DNA of 64,000 nucleotides from Helicobacter sp. 10-6591 (GTDB lineage Bacteria; Campylobacterota; Campylobacteria; Campylobacterales; Helicobacteraceae): NCBI RefSeq assembly GCF_003288805.1, contig NZ_NHYK01000001.1, positions 1 to 64,000 of the forward strand, read 5' to 3'. Shown piece by piece: positions 37,048 to 45,294 of this stretch (position 1 is its first letter; each line of letters starts with the position of its first letter). The notes under the pieces were generated by a model. It saw only the letters and a program-made list of their open reading frames with translations, ran no database searches and was not told where the DNA came from. The position numbers and the translations under genes were made by a program.

Positions 37048-37908
37048 ATGCAAGATTCTAAAAGTGCTTTTATTGTATTGACCCTCATTGCCGAAGCATT
37101 TATCATATATGCCAGTGTTTTGGTGAAGATTTCAGATATCCCGCCGATTATGCTCGGTTTTTATAGAGTCTTCCTTGCCTTACCGGTCTTTGCTCTCTTT
37201 TATATCAAGAGTAAAAATCTTTGTTTACCGCATAAAAAAGACCTCCTACTTATGATTCTTTCTGGAGTGTTTTTTGGCTTAGATTTATTATTTTTTAATC
37301 TCGCCTTACACCATACAAGTGTCGCAAATGTCAATCTTATCTGTTCTACCGCATGTCTTGTGCTTGTGCCAATCGGCGTAATTTTTTTCAAAAAAAAGCT
37401 TTATCTTTCTTTTGTACTTGGCAGCATGATTGCCATTATTGGCGCTTTTATTCTTATAAAAGGCAGGAGCGATCTGAGTGTAGCAAGTCCATTCGGAGAC
37501 TTTCTGGCATTCTTGAGCATGCTCTCTTATGCTATATTTCTAGCGCTTATTTATAATCTAAGGCGATGCTATAGGACATTACAGATTATGTTTTATTCAG
37601 GAATTGGCGCATGTTTGTTTTTGCTCATTTTGGGTTGTATTTTGGAGGGTTTTGTTATCCCACAAGATTCATACCAATGGTTTTTGTGTATTCTCATCGC
37701 ATTTTTTGGGCAGGTTGTGGGGCAGGGATTTTTCGGATACATTATGGGAAGGATGAATATCCAACTTTATTCCCTTCTATTGCTTTTTTCTCCCGCTATT
37801 GCAGCCATATTAGGCTATCTAATTTTAGATGAATATTTGGGTGTCATAGAAATATTTGGAATTTGTGTGATTGTTCTTGGTGTTTTTATTGCACAGAGAC
37901 GCACATAA
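37048..37908 (+). CDS. EamA/DMT-family transporter
   Basis: Ten-helix drug/metabolite transporter of 286 residues built from two EamA repeats (about 8-140 and 150-284). The first half ends in a GAFILIKGR turn and the second in LGVFIAQRR. Relatives export amino acids or metabolites such as cysteine pathway compounds, but the substrate cannot be read. It lies directly after the TSUP permease gene. Confidence 0.87.
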   Translation: MQDSKSAFIVLTLIAEAFIIYASVLVKISDIPPIMLGFYRVFLALPVFALFYIKSKNLCLPHKKDLLLMILSGVFFGLDLLFFNLALHHTSVANVNLICSTACLVLVPIGVIFFKKKLYLSFVLGSMIAIIGAFILIKGRSDLSVASPFGDFLAFLSMLSYAIFLALIYNLRRCYRTLQIMFYSGIGACLFLLILGCILEGFVIPQDSYQWFLCILIAFFGQVVGQGFFGYIMGRMNIQLYSLLLLFSPAIAAILGYLILDEYLGVIEIFGICVIVLGVFIAQRRT

Positions 37909-37937
37909 AGATTAAAAAATAATTTACATTTTCTTAA

Positions 37938-37943
37938 TACAAT
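37938..37943 (+). promoter_or_regulatory. -10 box of mqo
   Basis: TACAAT, 32 bases before the mqo ATG in the short gap after the EamA-type gene. Confidence 0.4.
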
Positions 37944-37975
37944 AGCGCGCTACCATTCCTATACAAAGGCTTGTA

Positions 37976-39463
37976 ATGAACACGAAAGAGGAATCAGAAA
38001 TTATTCTCATTGGTGGAGGGATTATGAGCCTGACACTTGCTACTTTCCTAAAAGAATTAGATCCCACACGAAGCATAACTATCTATGAAGCTCTTGAAGA
38101 TATTGCGACAGAAAGCTCTATGGCATGGAACAATGCAGGCACAGGACATCAAGCACTTTGTGAGTTGAACTACACCCCTAGGCGCAAAGACGGGAGTATT
38201 GATATTGCAAAGTCTCTTGTTATTAATCAGCAATTTGAATTAAGCAAAGAGTTCTGGGCGTATTGTGTAGAACAAGAAATTTTGCAAAACCCATCCAGCT
38301 TTATCAATAACATACCGCATATAAGTTTTGTACTAGATAATAATGTCGAGTTTCTCAAAGCACGATTTGATGCGCTCACAACTTGTCCATTCTATAAAAA
38401 TATGATTTTCACGCAAGACAGAGATGAGATTGCAGAATTTGCACCATTGCTTATGCAGGGTCGTGATACCTCGCAGAATCTTGCTCTTACTCTTATGAAG
38501 AGTGGCAGCGATGTGGATTTTGGCGCTATCACAAGAGGCCTCTGCCGATCTTTACAGAAAAATGGCGTAAATGTTTTTACACAGCACAAAGTCACAGATC
38601 TCAAGAAACAAGACGCTTATTGGGAGCTTACTATCAAAGACAAAGCCAGTGGTAGCATAAAAAAAGCAAAAGCACGGTTTGTCTTTATCGGAGCTGGTGG
38701 CGGTGCATTCCCGCTTTTGCAAAAAAGCGGTATCAGAGAGAGTAGGGGATATGCGGGATTCCCTGTCAATGGCCTATGGCTAGTATGCAAAAACCAAGAA
38801 GTTATAAACCTTCACAGTACAAAAGTTTATGGCAAAGCTTCTGTTGGCGATCCACCGATGTCTGTACCACATTTAGACACACGATTTATCGATGGGAATA
38901 AGGAGCTGATGTTTGGGCCATTCGCAAGTTTCAACACTCGTTTTCTTAAGAGTGGTAGTTTGCTTGACTTTCCACTCTCTGTGAGATTTGATAATTTACT
39001 GCCGATGATACAAGCAGGCTTAGATAATATCTCGCTTACAACCTACCTTATCAAACAAGTTTTTTTAAGCAAAAGTGGTCGTGTGGAGCGCCTACGCTCA
39101 TTCTTTCCTCAGGCCCAAAGCGAAGATTGGGAAGTTCAGGTCGCAGGCCAGCGCGTGCAAATCATCAAAAAAGATTCCAGTGGCCGAGGGAGTTTGCAAT
39201 TTGGCACAGAAGTTATTGCCTCACAAGATGGCACGCTAAGCGCCATACTCGGAGCATCTCCTGGAGCTTCGACCTCTGTGGATATTATCTTAGAGATCTT
39301 GGAGAGCTGTTTCAGCAAAGAAATGGCATTGCCACAGTGGCAGGAAAAGATAGCCCAGATGGTGCCTTCCTACCGCAATACTCTAGAAGAAAACATCGCA
39401 AGATTCAATGAGTTGCGCTCCAAACCAGCCAATACTTTAGGGCTTGTATTTGAATCAATCTAG
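37976..39463 (+). CDS. mqo: Malate:quinone oxidoreductase
   Basis: Peripheral membrane FAD enzyme that oxidises malate to oxaloacetate and passes electrons to (mena)quinone, used by Helicobacter in place of NAD-malate dehydrogenase. The 495 residues show the FAD motif ILIGGGIMSLTLATFL near the N-terminus, then SSMAWNNAGTGHQALCELNYTP, typical of MQO. It ends overlapping the convergent ridA by nine bases. Together with the fumarase upstream it covers fumarate to oxaloacetate. Confidence 0.96.
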   Translation: MNTKEESEIILIGGGIMSLTLATFLKELDPTRSITIYEALEDIATESSMAWNNAGTGHQALCELNYTPRRKDGSIDIAKSLVINQQFELSKEFWAYCVEQEILQNPSSFINNIPHISFVLDNNVEFLKARFDALTTCPFYKNMIFTQDRDEIAEFAPLLMQGRDTSQNLALTLMKSGSDVDFGAITRGLCRSLQKNGVNVFTQHKVTDLKKQDAYWELTIKDKASGSIKKAKARFVFIGAGGGAFPLLQKSGIRESRGYAGFPVNGLWLVCKNQEVINLHSTKVYGKASVGDPPMSVPHLDTRFIDGNKELMFGPFASFNTRFLKSGSLLDFPLSVRFDNLLPMIQAGLDNISLTTYLIKQVFLSKSGRVERLRSFFPQAQSEDWEVQVAGQRVQIIKKDSSGRGSLQFGTEVIASQDGTLSAILGASPGASTSVDIILEILESCFSKEMALPQWQEKIAQMVPSYRNTLEENIARFNELRSKPANTLGLVFESI

Positions 39464-39826
39464 AGCGATACATTCAATTTCTACAAGCGCACCCCTAGGC
39501 AATTCTTTTACTCCTATGGTGCTACGCGCAGGCTTGTGAGGGCCAAAAAACTCTGCATATACTTCATTTACTATGCCAAAGTTATCCATATCTGTAAGAA
39601 AAATTGTTGTTTTGATGACTTTTTGTAACGAGCTGCCTTGAGATTCTAAAATCGCTTGGAGATTTTTTAGCACTTGAATGGTCTGCTCGCGTATATCAGT
39701 ATGAGGAAAGCTGTTTTGAGAATCTAGTGCGATTTGCCCAGAAGCAAAGATAAATCCACCAGATTTGATAGCTTGCGAATAAGGACCTATAGCCTGTGGC
39801 GCGTTCTGTGTATGAATGATTTGCAT
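39455..39826 (-). CDS. ridA: RidA family reactive enamine/imine deaminase
   Basis: Small trimeric protein (123 residues) that hydrolyses reactive 2-aminoacrylate-type enamines from PLP enzymes. GPYSQAIKSGGFIFASGQIALD near the N-terminus and the conserved Arg in PARSTIGVKELPRGALVEIE are visible. Its promoter -10 TATAAT is on the minus strand at 39857-39862. Confidence 0.93.
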   Translation of the reverse strand: MQIIHTQNAPQAIGPYSQAIKSGGFIFASGQIALDSQNSFPHTDIREQTIQVLKNLQAILESQGSSLQKVIKTTIFLTDMDNFGIVNEVYAEFFGPHKPARSTIGVKELPRGALVEIECIALD

Positions 39827-39856
39827 AAAAGCTCCTTGCTAGAGATAATCTCAGGG

Positions 39857-39862
39857 ATTATA
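39857..39862 (-). promoter_or_regulatory. -10 box of ridA
   Basis: TATAAT on the minus strand, 31 bases before the ridA ATG, preceded by TGTGT (extended -10-like). No -35 hexamer is clear. Confidence 0.5.
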
Positions 39863-40149
39863 ACACACAGCATTTTGTAATCTGAGAGTTTTTAAACGTC
39901 TTGCTCACGCATAAGCATAGCTTTCAAGCCGCATGTTTATTTTCTACACAGATATAATTTTTTATATATTGACTTATGGAGATATTTTCTGTCTATTAGT
40001 GTTATAAATGAGTGTCCTAATTTTTATAGGACAGTGGAAACATGAACGGCTAAAACATGCGCAATCAAAAACATGAACACAAAGATTCTCAGTTATTACA
40101 GCACCATCTTTGAAGCACATGTGTCTCAAAGCACGATAACACAGCAAGA
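39863..40149. other. Gene-poor stretch at the left end of the phage remnant
   Basis: No supported gene. It contains a hairpin TGTCCTA (40013-40019) / TAGGACA (40027-40033) with a 7-nt loop. No copy of the tRNA-Ser 3' end, which would mark the far attachment site, was found here. Confidence 0.5.
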
Positions 40150-40661
40150 AACACAATAAAATCAGTGCATAAGATATTTTTGCTCGGATTATCCACACTC
40201 TCATCGACACTATCGGGGTCTATGATTTTGAGGCTTAAGCCTTGTGGGGTTTCATTCGCATACACAAAACACTCGCCATCTCTTTTCAGATACAGCAACA
40301 CAAGCGATTCTATGTCCCAAAAATCTAAATGTGAGTGAGGGATATGCTCTCGCCACGCTCTCCAGTATTTAAGCTAGTATCTTGTGAATGCAAATCTAAG
40401 ATAATGCCATTGTCGCCAAAGATTTCAGAATCTAGCGTATCAAAATAGCCACTAATTAGCGGCGAGGCAGTCGCAATGCTACGAGCTTGGTGGCGCAAAG
40501 CTCTAGCAAAGCTATCTGCCTCGTGGTTGTGAAGGAGGGATAGCAGTTCGTTACGCTCTAGGGTGCTGGGATTAAGACTTGGGGAGGCATAGAATCTTTG
40601 CTTTGTCTTTTTTTGTGTGGCGGCGGCGAGATAAAAAGCTAAAAATTCCCAAATCTCTCAT
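40150..40661 (-). pseudogene. Decayed phage portal protein (lambda gpB-like)
   Basis: Minus-strand fragments in different frames read like the N-terminal third of a lambda-type portal protein. One frame gives FYASPSLNPSTLERNELLSL, then SIATASPLISGYFDTLDSEI and FGDNGIILDLHS. After a stop near 40325, the next frame gives LLYLKRDGECFVYANE and GLSLKIIDPDSVDE, the RDGECF...IDPD pattern of portal proteins. At least two frameshifts and loss of the C-terminal two thirds make it non-functional. In phage the portal gene follows gpW, as here. Confidence 0.65.
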
Positions 40662-40724
40662 CCTTATCTTGTAAGCGTAACTTTTGCGTGTGATGGACTG
40701 CTAGCAGCAGGTCTACAACTGGGT

Positions 40725-40811
40725 GTAACCCACACGCATTAAGTAGTATAAGCTTAATTTTCCCTAAGCTTACGGGGTTTTGGTGGTAACCCACACGCTA
40801 GTATAAGCTTA
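40725..40811. repeat. Imperfect direct repeat in the phage remnant
   Basis: GTAACCCACACGC occurs at 40725-40737 and 40786-40798, and TAGTATAAGCTTA at 40744-40756 and 40799-40811. The two blocks keep their order with different spacing, so this is a duplicated unit of about 60 bases with later change. Confidence 0.75.
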
Positions 40812-40949
40812 TCAAGTGGCAGTATTTTTGATGAGAAAAGTGGGTTATCAAAAAAGGAGTAAGAGAGTTTATTAGACATAAATGACTAAAAGCTCCGAGT
40901 GCAGATTCCCGCTTCTATCGCAAAAAGACAACACTTACTTAAAAACATA

Positions 40950-41090
40950 TTACACACTCACAGGCAAGGAACTCTTACACGTCAAATCTTTAATCTTCTC
41001 TAGCTCGTCTATAAGCTCTAGGGGAGATCTCCTTTTGATTTTAATCCCGTCCATCTCCCATTCGCTTATTTCAAAGCCATTTTTGAGATA
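40950..41090 (-). pseudogene. gpW-like head-tail joining protein fragment
   Basis: A minus-strand frame reads LKNGFEISEWEMDGIKIKRR and then SPLELIDELEKIKDLTC. The short basic-to-helical pattern is like lambda gpW, which sits between terminase and portal in phage genomes, and this fragment lies just upstream of the portal fragment on the same strand. Its N-terminal codons run into unrelated sequence at about 41088, where a repressor fragment begins on the other strand. The match is by eye and weak on its own; the context strengthens it. Confidence 0.45.
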
Positions 41091-41207
41091 TACGTAGTGC
41101 GTATTGATGATGAGCTCTATGTCAAGCGTTTGCAAAAACTCCCCAAATACCGCCTTATAAGCGATAATAAAAGCTATGAAAATGTAGAGCTAGAGGGGAG
41201 AATATGA
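41088..41207 (+). pseudogene. C-terminal fragment of a CI/LexA-like (S24) phage repressor
   Basis: Forty codons on the plus strand read IYVVRIDDELYVKRLQKLP and KYRLISDNKSYENVELEG and then stop. This is the end of the S24 peptidase fold, with the catalytic-Lys strand in DELYVKRLQ. The N-terminal DNA-binding half is missing. It starts exactly where the opposite-strand gpW-like homology ends, as a deletion junction would. Confidence 0.6.
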
Positions 41208-41610
41208 CGTTATCAGTGTGGTTGTAGGATTTTTCAAACGAATGATTTAAGAGAGTTTAAACGCGCATTTAATGACTAGCCTTTGTGCCGACTTTACGCT
41301 CGTGTCTTTCATATTTCTCATCAGTCTAGGGCACATAATAGGCTATATCGCGATTATTGAGTCCCTTGCTTCTGGCACCTTCACATTTTTGACTTGTCTT
41401 ATTCACGCCAATTTTAGCCTCTTCATCTATAAGTCTTATCTGCAATCTGTCCCCACTAAAAAATATTTTGTAATATGTCTAGTTATTCTAAAGGATTGTA
41501 AGTGATGATTGCTGATGTAGTAAATACAATAGCGTAATAGATGATTTGAAGCTTATTTGATATTCTAAAAATATTGTAAGTGATAGTTTAAGGTTTGAAG
41601 ACCAAATGTA
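41208..41610. other. Unassigned remnant between the repressor fragment and tRNA-Ser
   Basis: No intact gene is supported. A minus-strand frame broken by stops reads RLIDEEAKIGVNKTSQK and DEKYERHERKVGTKASH, which looks like decayed coding sequence, but I do not recognise the family. Confidence 0.3.
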
Positions 41611-41701
41611 TGGCGGACAGGGAGGGATTCGAACCCTCGATAACCTTGCGGCTATGCATCCTTAGCAGGGATGTGGTTTCAGCCAACTCACCCACCTGTC
41701 C
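41611..41701 (-). tRNA. tRNA-Ser (GCU)
   Basis: Class II tRNA of 91 nt on the minus strand, with GGACAGG acceptor arm paired to CCTGTCC, anticodon GCT in loop CTGCTAA, a long variable arm, T-loop GTTCGAATC and an encoded CCA. Its 3' end faces the phage remnant, the usual orientation for a tRNA used as an attachment site. Confidence 0.95.
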
Positions 41702-41820
41702 TTAAGGCTTATGCGCTCAACCCAAAGCCTGGGATTGTAATGCAAACAAAATAAAATACCGCTTAACAACTCATAGCTTACATATGGGTTAGCGTACAAA
41801 AAGTTCAAAACAAAGTGTGT

Positions 41821-41826
41821 TAGAAT
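41821..41826 (+). promoter_or_regulatory. -10 box of fabD
   Basis: TAGAAT preceded by TGTGT, 49 bases before the fabD ATG. No clear -35 hexamer. Confidence 0.45.
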
Positions 41827-41875
41827 CCACAGCTTTCAATCTCTAACCTACATTCAATTTTTTTGGGGGACACAT

Positions 41876-42811
41876 ATGCAGAATTATGCTTTTATTTTTC
41901 CTGGTCAAGGAAGCCAGGCCTTGGGCATGGGAAAAGAATTTTATGAAAACTTTCCAATCACAAAAGAACTTTTTATGTCTGCCTCAGATTCTATAAAAGT
42001 TGATTTTAAGGCACTACTCTTTGAGCCAAACGACAATCTCAATCTCACTCCTTTTACACAACCAGCGATTTTTCTTGTAAGTGCAGTGGCATATCAGATT
42101 TTCCGACAAGAATGCGATATACAGCCCACTCTGGCTTTTGGGCATTCGCTAGGTGAAGTCAGCGCCTATGCGCTTTTTTGTGGATTGGACTTTGAGCATG
42201 CTATTAGGCTCACACATGAAAGAGGACTTTTAATGAGCAAGGCTTGTGAAGGGCAGGATGCTGGAATGATGGTCGTTGTCGGTATAGAGGATGGTGTATT
42301 GGAAAAGTTTTGTACCCAAGCACAAAATGATGGCAAGAAGGTCTGGTGTGCGAACTATAACGGCAATGCCCAAGTCGTGCTTGCCGGGAAAAAGACGGAC
42401 TTGACACATATTCAAGATTCTCTTAAGGCTCTTGGCGCAAAGCGCACGCTCTTGCTTCCGATGTCAGTAGCAAGCCACTGCCCGATGTTAGAATCTATTA
42501 CAGATGACTTTAAAGGCTTACTGGATTCTCTAGTTCAAGGAGATTCAAGCGTGCCTATTCTCTCAAATGCTACTTTACAAACCTACACAAGCAAGGCAGA
42601 TGCAAAAGAATTGCTCACAAAGCAGCTCACCCAAAGCGTACTTTATCAGCAAAGCGTGTGTAAGGTGGATTCTCAAGTGGATGCTTTTATTGAATTTGGG
42701 CATGGCGGAGTGCTAAAAGGTCTTAATAAGCGTTTGAGTCAAAAGCCCACATTCACACTTAGCGATTTGCAATCTCTCAAAGAGATTTTGGAATTTATAC
42801 AAACTCATTAA
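41876..42811 (+). CDS. fabD: Malonyl-CoA:ACP transacylase
   Basis: Loads malonate onto acyl carrier protein for fatty acid synthesis. The 311 residues carry FPGQGSQALGMG (8-19), the nucleophile Ser91 in GHSLGEVSAYA, and the catalytic His in SVASHCPML near residue 200. GGGGGA precedes ATG 41876. It is followed after nine bases by mtnN, so they are probably co-transcribed. Confidence 0.96.
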   Translation: MQNYAFIFPGQGSQALGMGKEFYENFPITKELFMSASDSIKVDFKALLFEPNDNLNLTPFTQPAIFLVSAVAYQIFRQECDIQPTLAFGHSLGEVSAYALFCGLDFEHAIRLTHERGLLMSKACEGQDAGMMVVVGIEDGVLEKFCTQAQNDGKKVWCANYNGNAQVVLAGKKTDLTHIQDSLKALGAKRTLLLPMSVASHCPMLESITDDFKGLLDSLVQGDSSVPILSNATLQTYTSKADAKELLTKQLTQSVLYQQSVCKVDSQVDAFIEFGHGGVLKGLNKRLSQKPTFTLSDLQSLKEILEFIQTH

Positions 42812-42820
42812 GGAAAGCAA

Positions 42821-43534
42821 ATGACAATAGGCATCATAGGAGCTATGATAGAGGAGATAAGCCCGCTCATAGAGTTTTTTCAGACTCGTGGATTTGCTAT
42901 AGAAGTGAGTAATCTTGGTGGTAACTCCTACCATAAGGTGGAAATAAACTCACATAAGCTTTTTGTTGCATACAGCAAGATTGGCAAAGTGCATGCAGCA
43001 ATCACTGCAACTATGATGGTCTCACATTTTGGGTGCGAGCAGATTATCTTTACAGGTGTAGCTGGTGGACTAGATTCAAGTCTGAAAGTAGGTGATTTGC
43101 TGATAGCCACAAAGCTATTACAGCATGATGTGGATATCAGTGCGTTTGGACATCCCTTAGGCTTTATTCCAGAGAGCAAATTGTATTTGCAAGCAGATGA
43201 GAGGCTTAATACTCTTGCAAAACAAGTAGCTAAGAGTCTTGGCAGAGAGTTAAAGACAGGAATCATCGCTTCAGGAGACCAATTTATTTGCGATGAGGAC
43301 AAGAAGCGATGGATCGCGCAGAATTTCCAAGCAGTAGCAGTCGAGATGGAGGGTGCTAGTGTAGCTGTGGTGTGTGATTCCTTTCGGATTCCATTTTGTA
43401 TCTTACGTTCAATAAGCGATAGTGCTGATGGCAAAGCCGATGTAAGCTTTGATGAGTTTTTGGGACAAGCAGCCAAGCTTAGCGCGCAATTTAGTATCGA
43501 GCTTATCAAAGCTCTAGGGGTGGAGTTTGCATAA
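42821..43534 (+). CDS. mtnN: MTA/SAH/aminofutalosine nucleosidase
   Basis: Nucleosidase that splits methylthioadenosine and S-adenosylhomocysteine, and in Helicobacter and Campylobacter also 6-amino-6-deoxyfutalosine in menaquinone synthesis (MqnB activity). The 237 residues start MTIGIIGAMIEEI and keep FTGVAGGLD, SGDQFIC and the catalytic region VEMEGASVAVVC...SDSADGKA. An mqnA gene lies about 13 kb downstream, supporting the second role. Confidence 0.94.
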   Translation: MTIGIIGAMIEEISPLIEFFQTRGFAIEVSNLGGNSYHKVEINSHKLFVAYSKIGKVHAAITATMMVSHFGCEQIIFTGVAGGLDSSLKVGDLLIATKLLQHDVDISAFGHPLGFIPESKLYLQADERLNTLAKQVAKSLGRELKTGIIASGDQFICDEDKKRWIAQNFQAVAVEMEGASVAVVCDSFRIPFCILRSISDSADGKADVSFDEFLGQAAKLSAQFSIELIKALGVEFA

Positions 43535-43641
43535 GATTTCCTACACTTGCTCTTGTCTCGTACTATCTTCCTCGCAGGCAAGAAGGAATATATTCTCAAG
43601 GCTACAATACTTTCTAAAAACCATGCAAGGAGATTAAAGGC

Positions 43642-44109
43642 ATGCAAAAATGGCACGCCCAAAAGGCTTTTAGTATGGTAGAGCTTGTATTTGTGCTTGT
43701 GATTTTGGGGATTTTGGCGGCAATAGCCATCCCTCGATTTTCATTAAGCAGAATCGATGCGCAAATAGTGGCGATCGAAAATGATATAAACAATGCTTTT
43801 AGCACTATCTCGCTCGAAGTATTCTCGCGTAATCTTGACCCAAAATCACTTGATATTAATCAAATTTTCACACTCGCGAATCTCAGTACAACTCGTTGGA
43901 TAGTGCAAAACAACAACACGCTCACACTCGCAAAAAATTTCGCAGTCGATAGCGCAAATTCTTGCGTGTCTGTGACTTATGATAGCGCGCAAAGCACCTT
44001 AAAATTTGTGGTAACACAAAATACAGATTCCACACTCTGTACAAAGCTTTTGTCCCGCCACCCAAATGGCAAGCAAATGCAGCTGAATGTTTCAAACTCA
44101 CTCTTTTAA
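43642..44109 (+). CDS. Type IV pilin-like/pseudopilin protein 1
   Basis: A 155-residue protein with a class III signal sequence: a short basic leader (MQKWHAQKA), then FSMVELVFVLVILGILAAIA, with Glu at +5 and the long N-terminal helix of pilins and type II pseudopilins. Cleavage would be before Phe by a prepilin peptidase. The C-terminal half has two Cys and no known domain. It overlaps the second pilin-like gene by 23 bases, so they form one unit. AAGGAG lies nine bases before the ATG. Confidence 0.85.
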   Translation: MQKWHAQKAFSMVELVFVLVILGILAAIAIPRFSLSRIDAQIVAIENDINNAFSTISLEVFSRNLDPKSLDINQIFTLANLSTTRWIVQNNNTLTLAKNFAVDSANSCVSVTYDSAQSTLKFVVTQNTDSTLCTKLLSRHPNGKQMQLNVSNSLF

Positions 44110-44527
44110 CACATACAAGGCTTTTAGCGCGCTAGAACTTCTTTTTGTGATTATGATTCTTGGGATTTTGAGTATTATCGCTACAAATACATTCAAGACA
44201 CACCAGCAAAAGACCTGTCTCAAACATCTAAAAACCCAGCTTTTCTTGACACAAGAACATCTCAGCATGCTGTATCTGCGCGATTTTTTACATACAAATC
44301 CAAATACCACTCTACAAGCCTATAATCTCTTAAACAAACTGCATTCACAAAAGACTTGCGGCTTTGTCTTTGAATCTGCTCCTTCGCCTCGTCTCATAGC
44401 ACATATACAAGATACAAAGCTAGTATTCACAATCCAGCCCAGCGATCTTAAGACAAATCCCAGAATCTTTTGTAATCTTAATGCCCCGCTTTGCAAGGAG
44501 TTTTTTGGCAGAAAATTAAACAAGTAG
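44087..44527 (+). CDS. Type IV pilin-like/pseudopilin protein 2
   Basis: A 146-residue protein with the leader MFQTHSFNTYKA and then FSALELLFVIMILGILSIIA, again the prepilin peptidase site and Glu at +5. The globular part has five Cys. It is translationally coupled to the first pseudopilin. No secretin, ATPase or prepilin peptidase gene lies nearby, so its secretion partners must be elsewhere. DNA uptake, secretion and minor pilus roles are all possible. Confidence 0.83.
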   Translation: MFQTHSFNTYKAFSALELLFVIMILGILSIIATNTFKTHQQKTCLKHLKTQLFLTQEHLSMLYLRDFLHTNPNTTLQAYNLLNKLHSQKTCGFVFESAPSPRLIAHIQDTKLVFTIQPSDLKTNPRIFCNLNAPLCKEFFGRKLNK

Positions 44528-44532
44528 AAAGC

Positions 44533-45294
44533 CTAGTATCCTAATGCCCTCTGTCCTCTTAATCCTGTGAAGATTTCTGTCTTGACACCACTAGATTTAA
44601 GCTCTTGCAAACTGCCACAAAACACAATATGTTTGTTTTCTAACAGAATGAATCTATCCACACTGTCTTTAATAGAATCCAGATCGTGGGTCACCATAAT
44701 AATCGTTGTGTTTGTGATCTCACGCAAATGCAAAATAAGCTCATCAAAAGTATCGGCACTCTTTGGATCTAGCCCACTTGTAGGCTCATCAAGGAATAGA
44801 ATCTTAGGGCTTGTAATAAGTGCTCTTGCAAGACTTGCTCGCTTTTTCATACCGCCGCTGAGTTCGTGAGGAAACTTGTAGGCACTATCTTTTGGCAAGC
44901 CAACTTTATCGATCCAAAAAAGTGCGAGTTTTTCAACCTCAAGCTTACTGAACTTGCCTTTTTGTGCTAATGGCATACCTACGTTATCCAATACGCTCAT
45001 AGAGCTAAAAAGTGCGCCAAATTGGAACATAATACTGCATCTATCTAGTATCACCTTGCGTTTAGATTCTGCTAACTCCCAGATACCGATACCAAAGAAT
45101 TTGATTTCTCCTGTATAAGGCTTTTGTAGATAGAGCATATTACGCAAAAGCGTGCTTTTACCACTGCCGCTACCACCAAGAATGGCAAAAATCTCAAATT
45201 CCTTCACGCAAAAGCTGATATTCTCATGAATGGTAATATCACCATAGCGCGTGCTAAGATTGCTAACTTCTATAATATTTTTTGAGTACGACAT
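44533..45294 (-). CDS. mlaF: ABC transporter ATPase, MlaF-like
   Basis: ATPase of a phospholipid transport system that keeps outer-membrane lipid asymmetry. The 253 residues show Walker A GGSGSGKST, the signature LSGGMKKRASLARAL, Walker B ILFLDEPTSGLDP and a switch His. It starts one base after the permease stop. No MCE-domain MlaD or periplasmic MlaC is adjacent. Confidence 0.93.
   Translation of the reverse strand: MSYSKNIIEVSNLSTRYGDITIHENISFCVKEFEIFAILGGSGSGKSTLLRNMLYLQKPYTGEIKFFGIGIWELAESKRKVILDRCSIMFQFGALFSSMSVLDNVGMPLAQKGKFSKLEVEKLALFWIDKVGLPKDSAYKFPHELSGGMKKRASLARALITSPKILFLDEPTSGLDPKSADTFDELILHLREITNTTIIMVTHDLDSIKDSVDRFILLENKHIVFCGSLQELKSSGVKTEIFTGLRGQRALGY

Noticed and set aside
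39827-40100. Left attachment site matching the tRNA-Ser 3' end
   Set aside because: I looked for a copy of the T-arm and acceptor sequence here and found none.
40950-41135. Intact small gene on the minus strand starting at 41135
   Set aside because: Its first 15 codons are the reverse of the repressor fragment, so only the part below about 41090 looks like real coding sequence, and it is a remnant.
39827-41610. CRISPR array or insertion sequence in the gene-poor region
   Set aside because: No regular repeat-spacer pattern, terminal inverted repeats or transposase were found; only a two-copy duplication and phage fragments.
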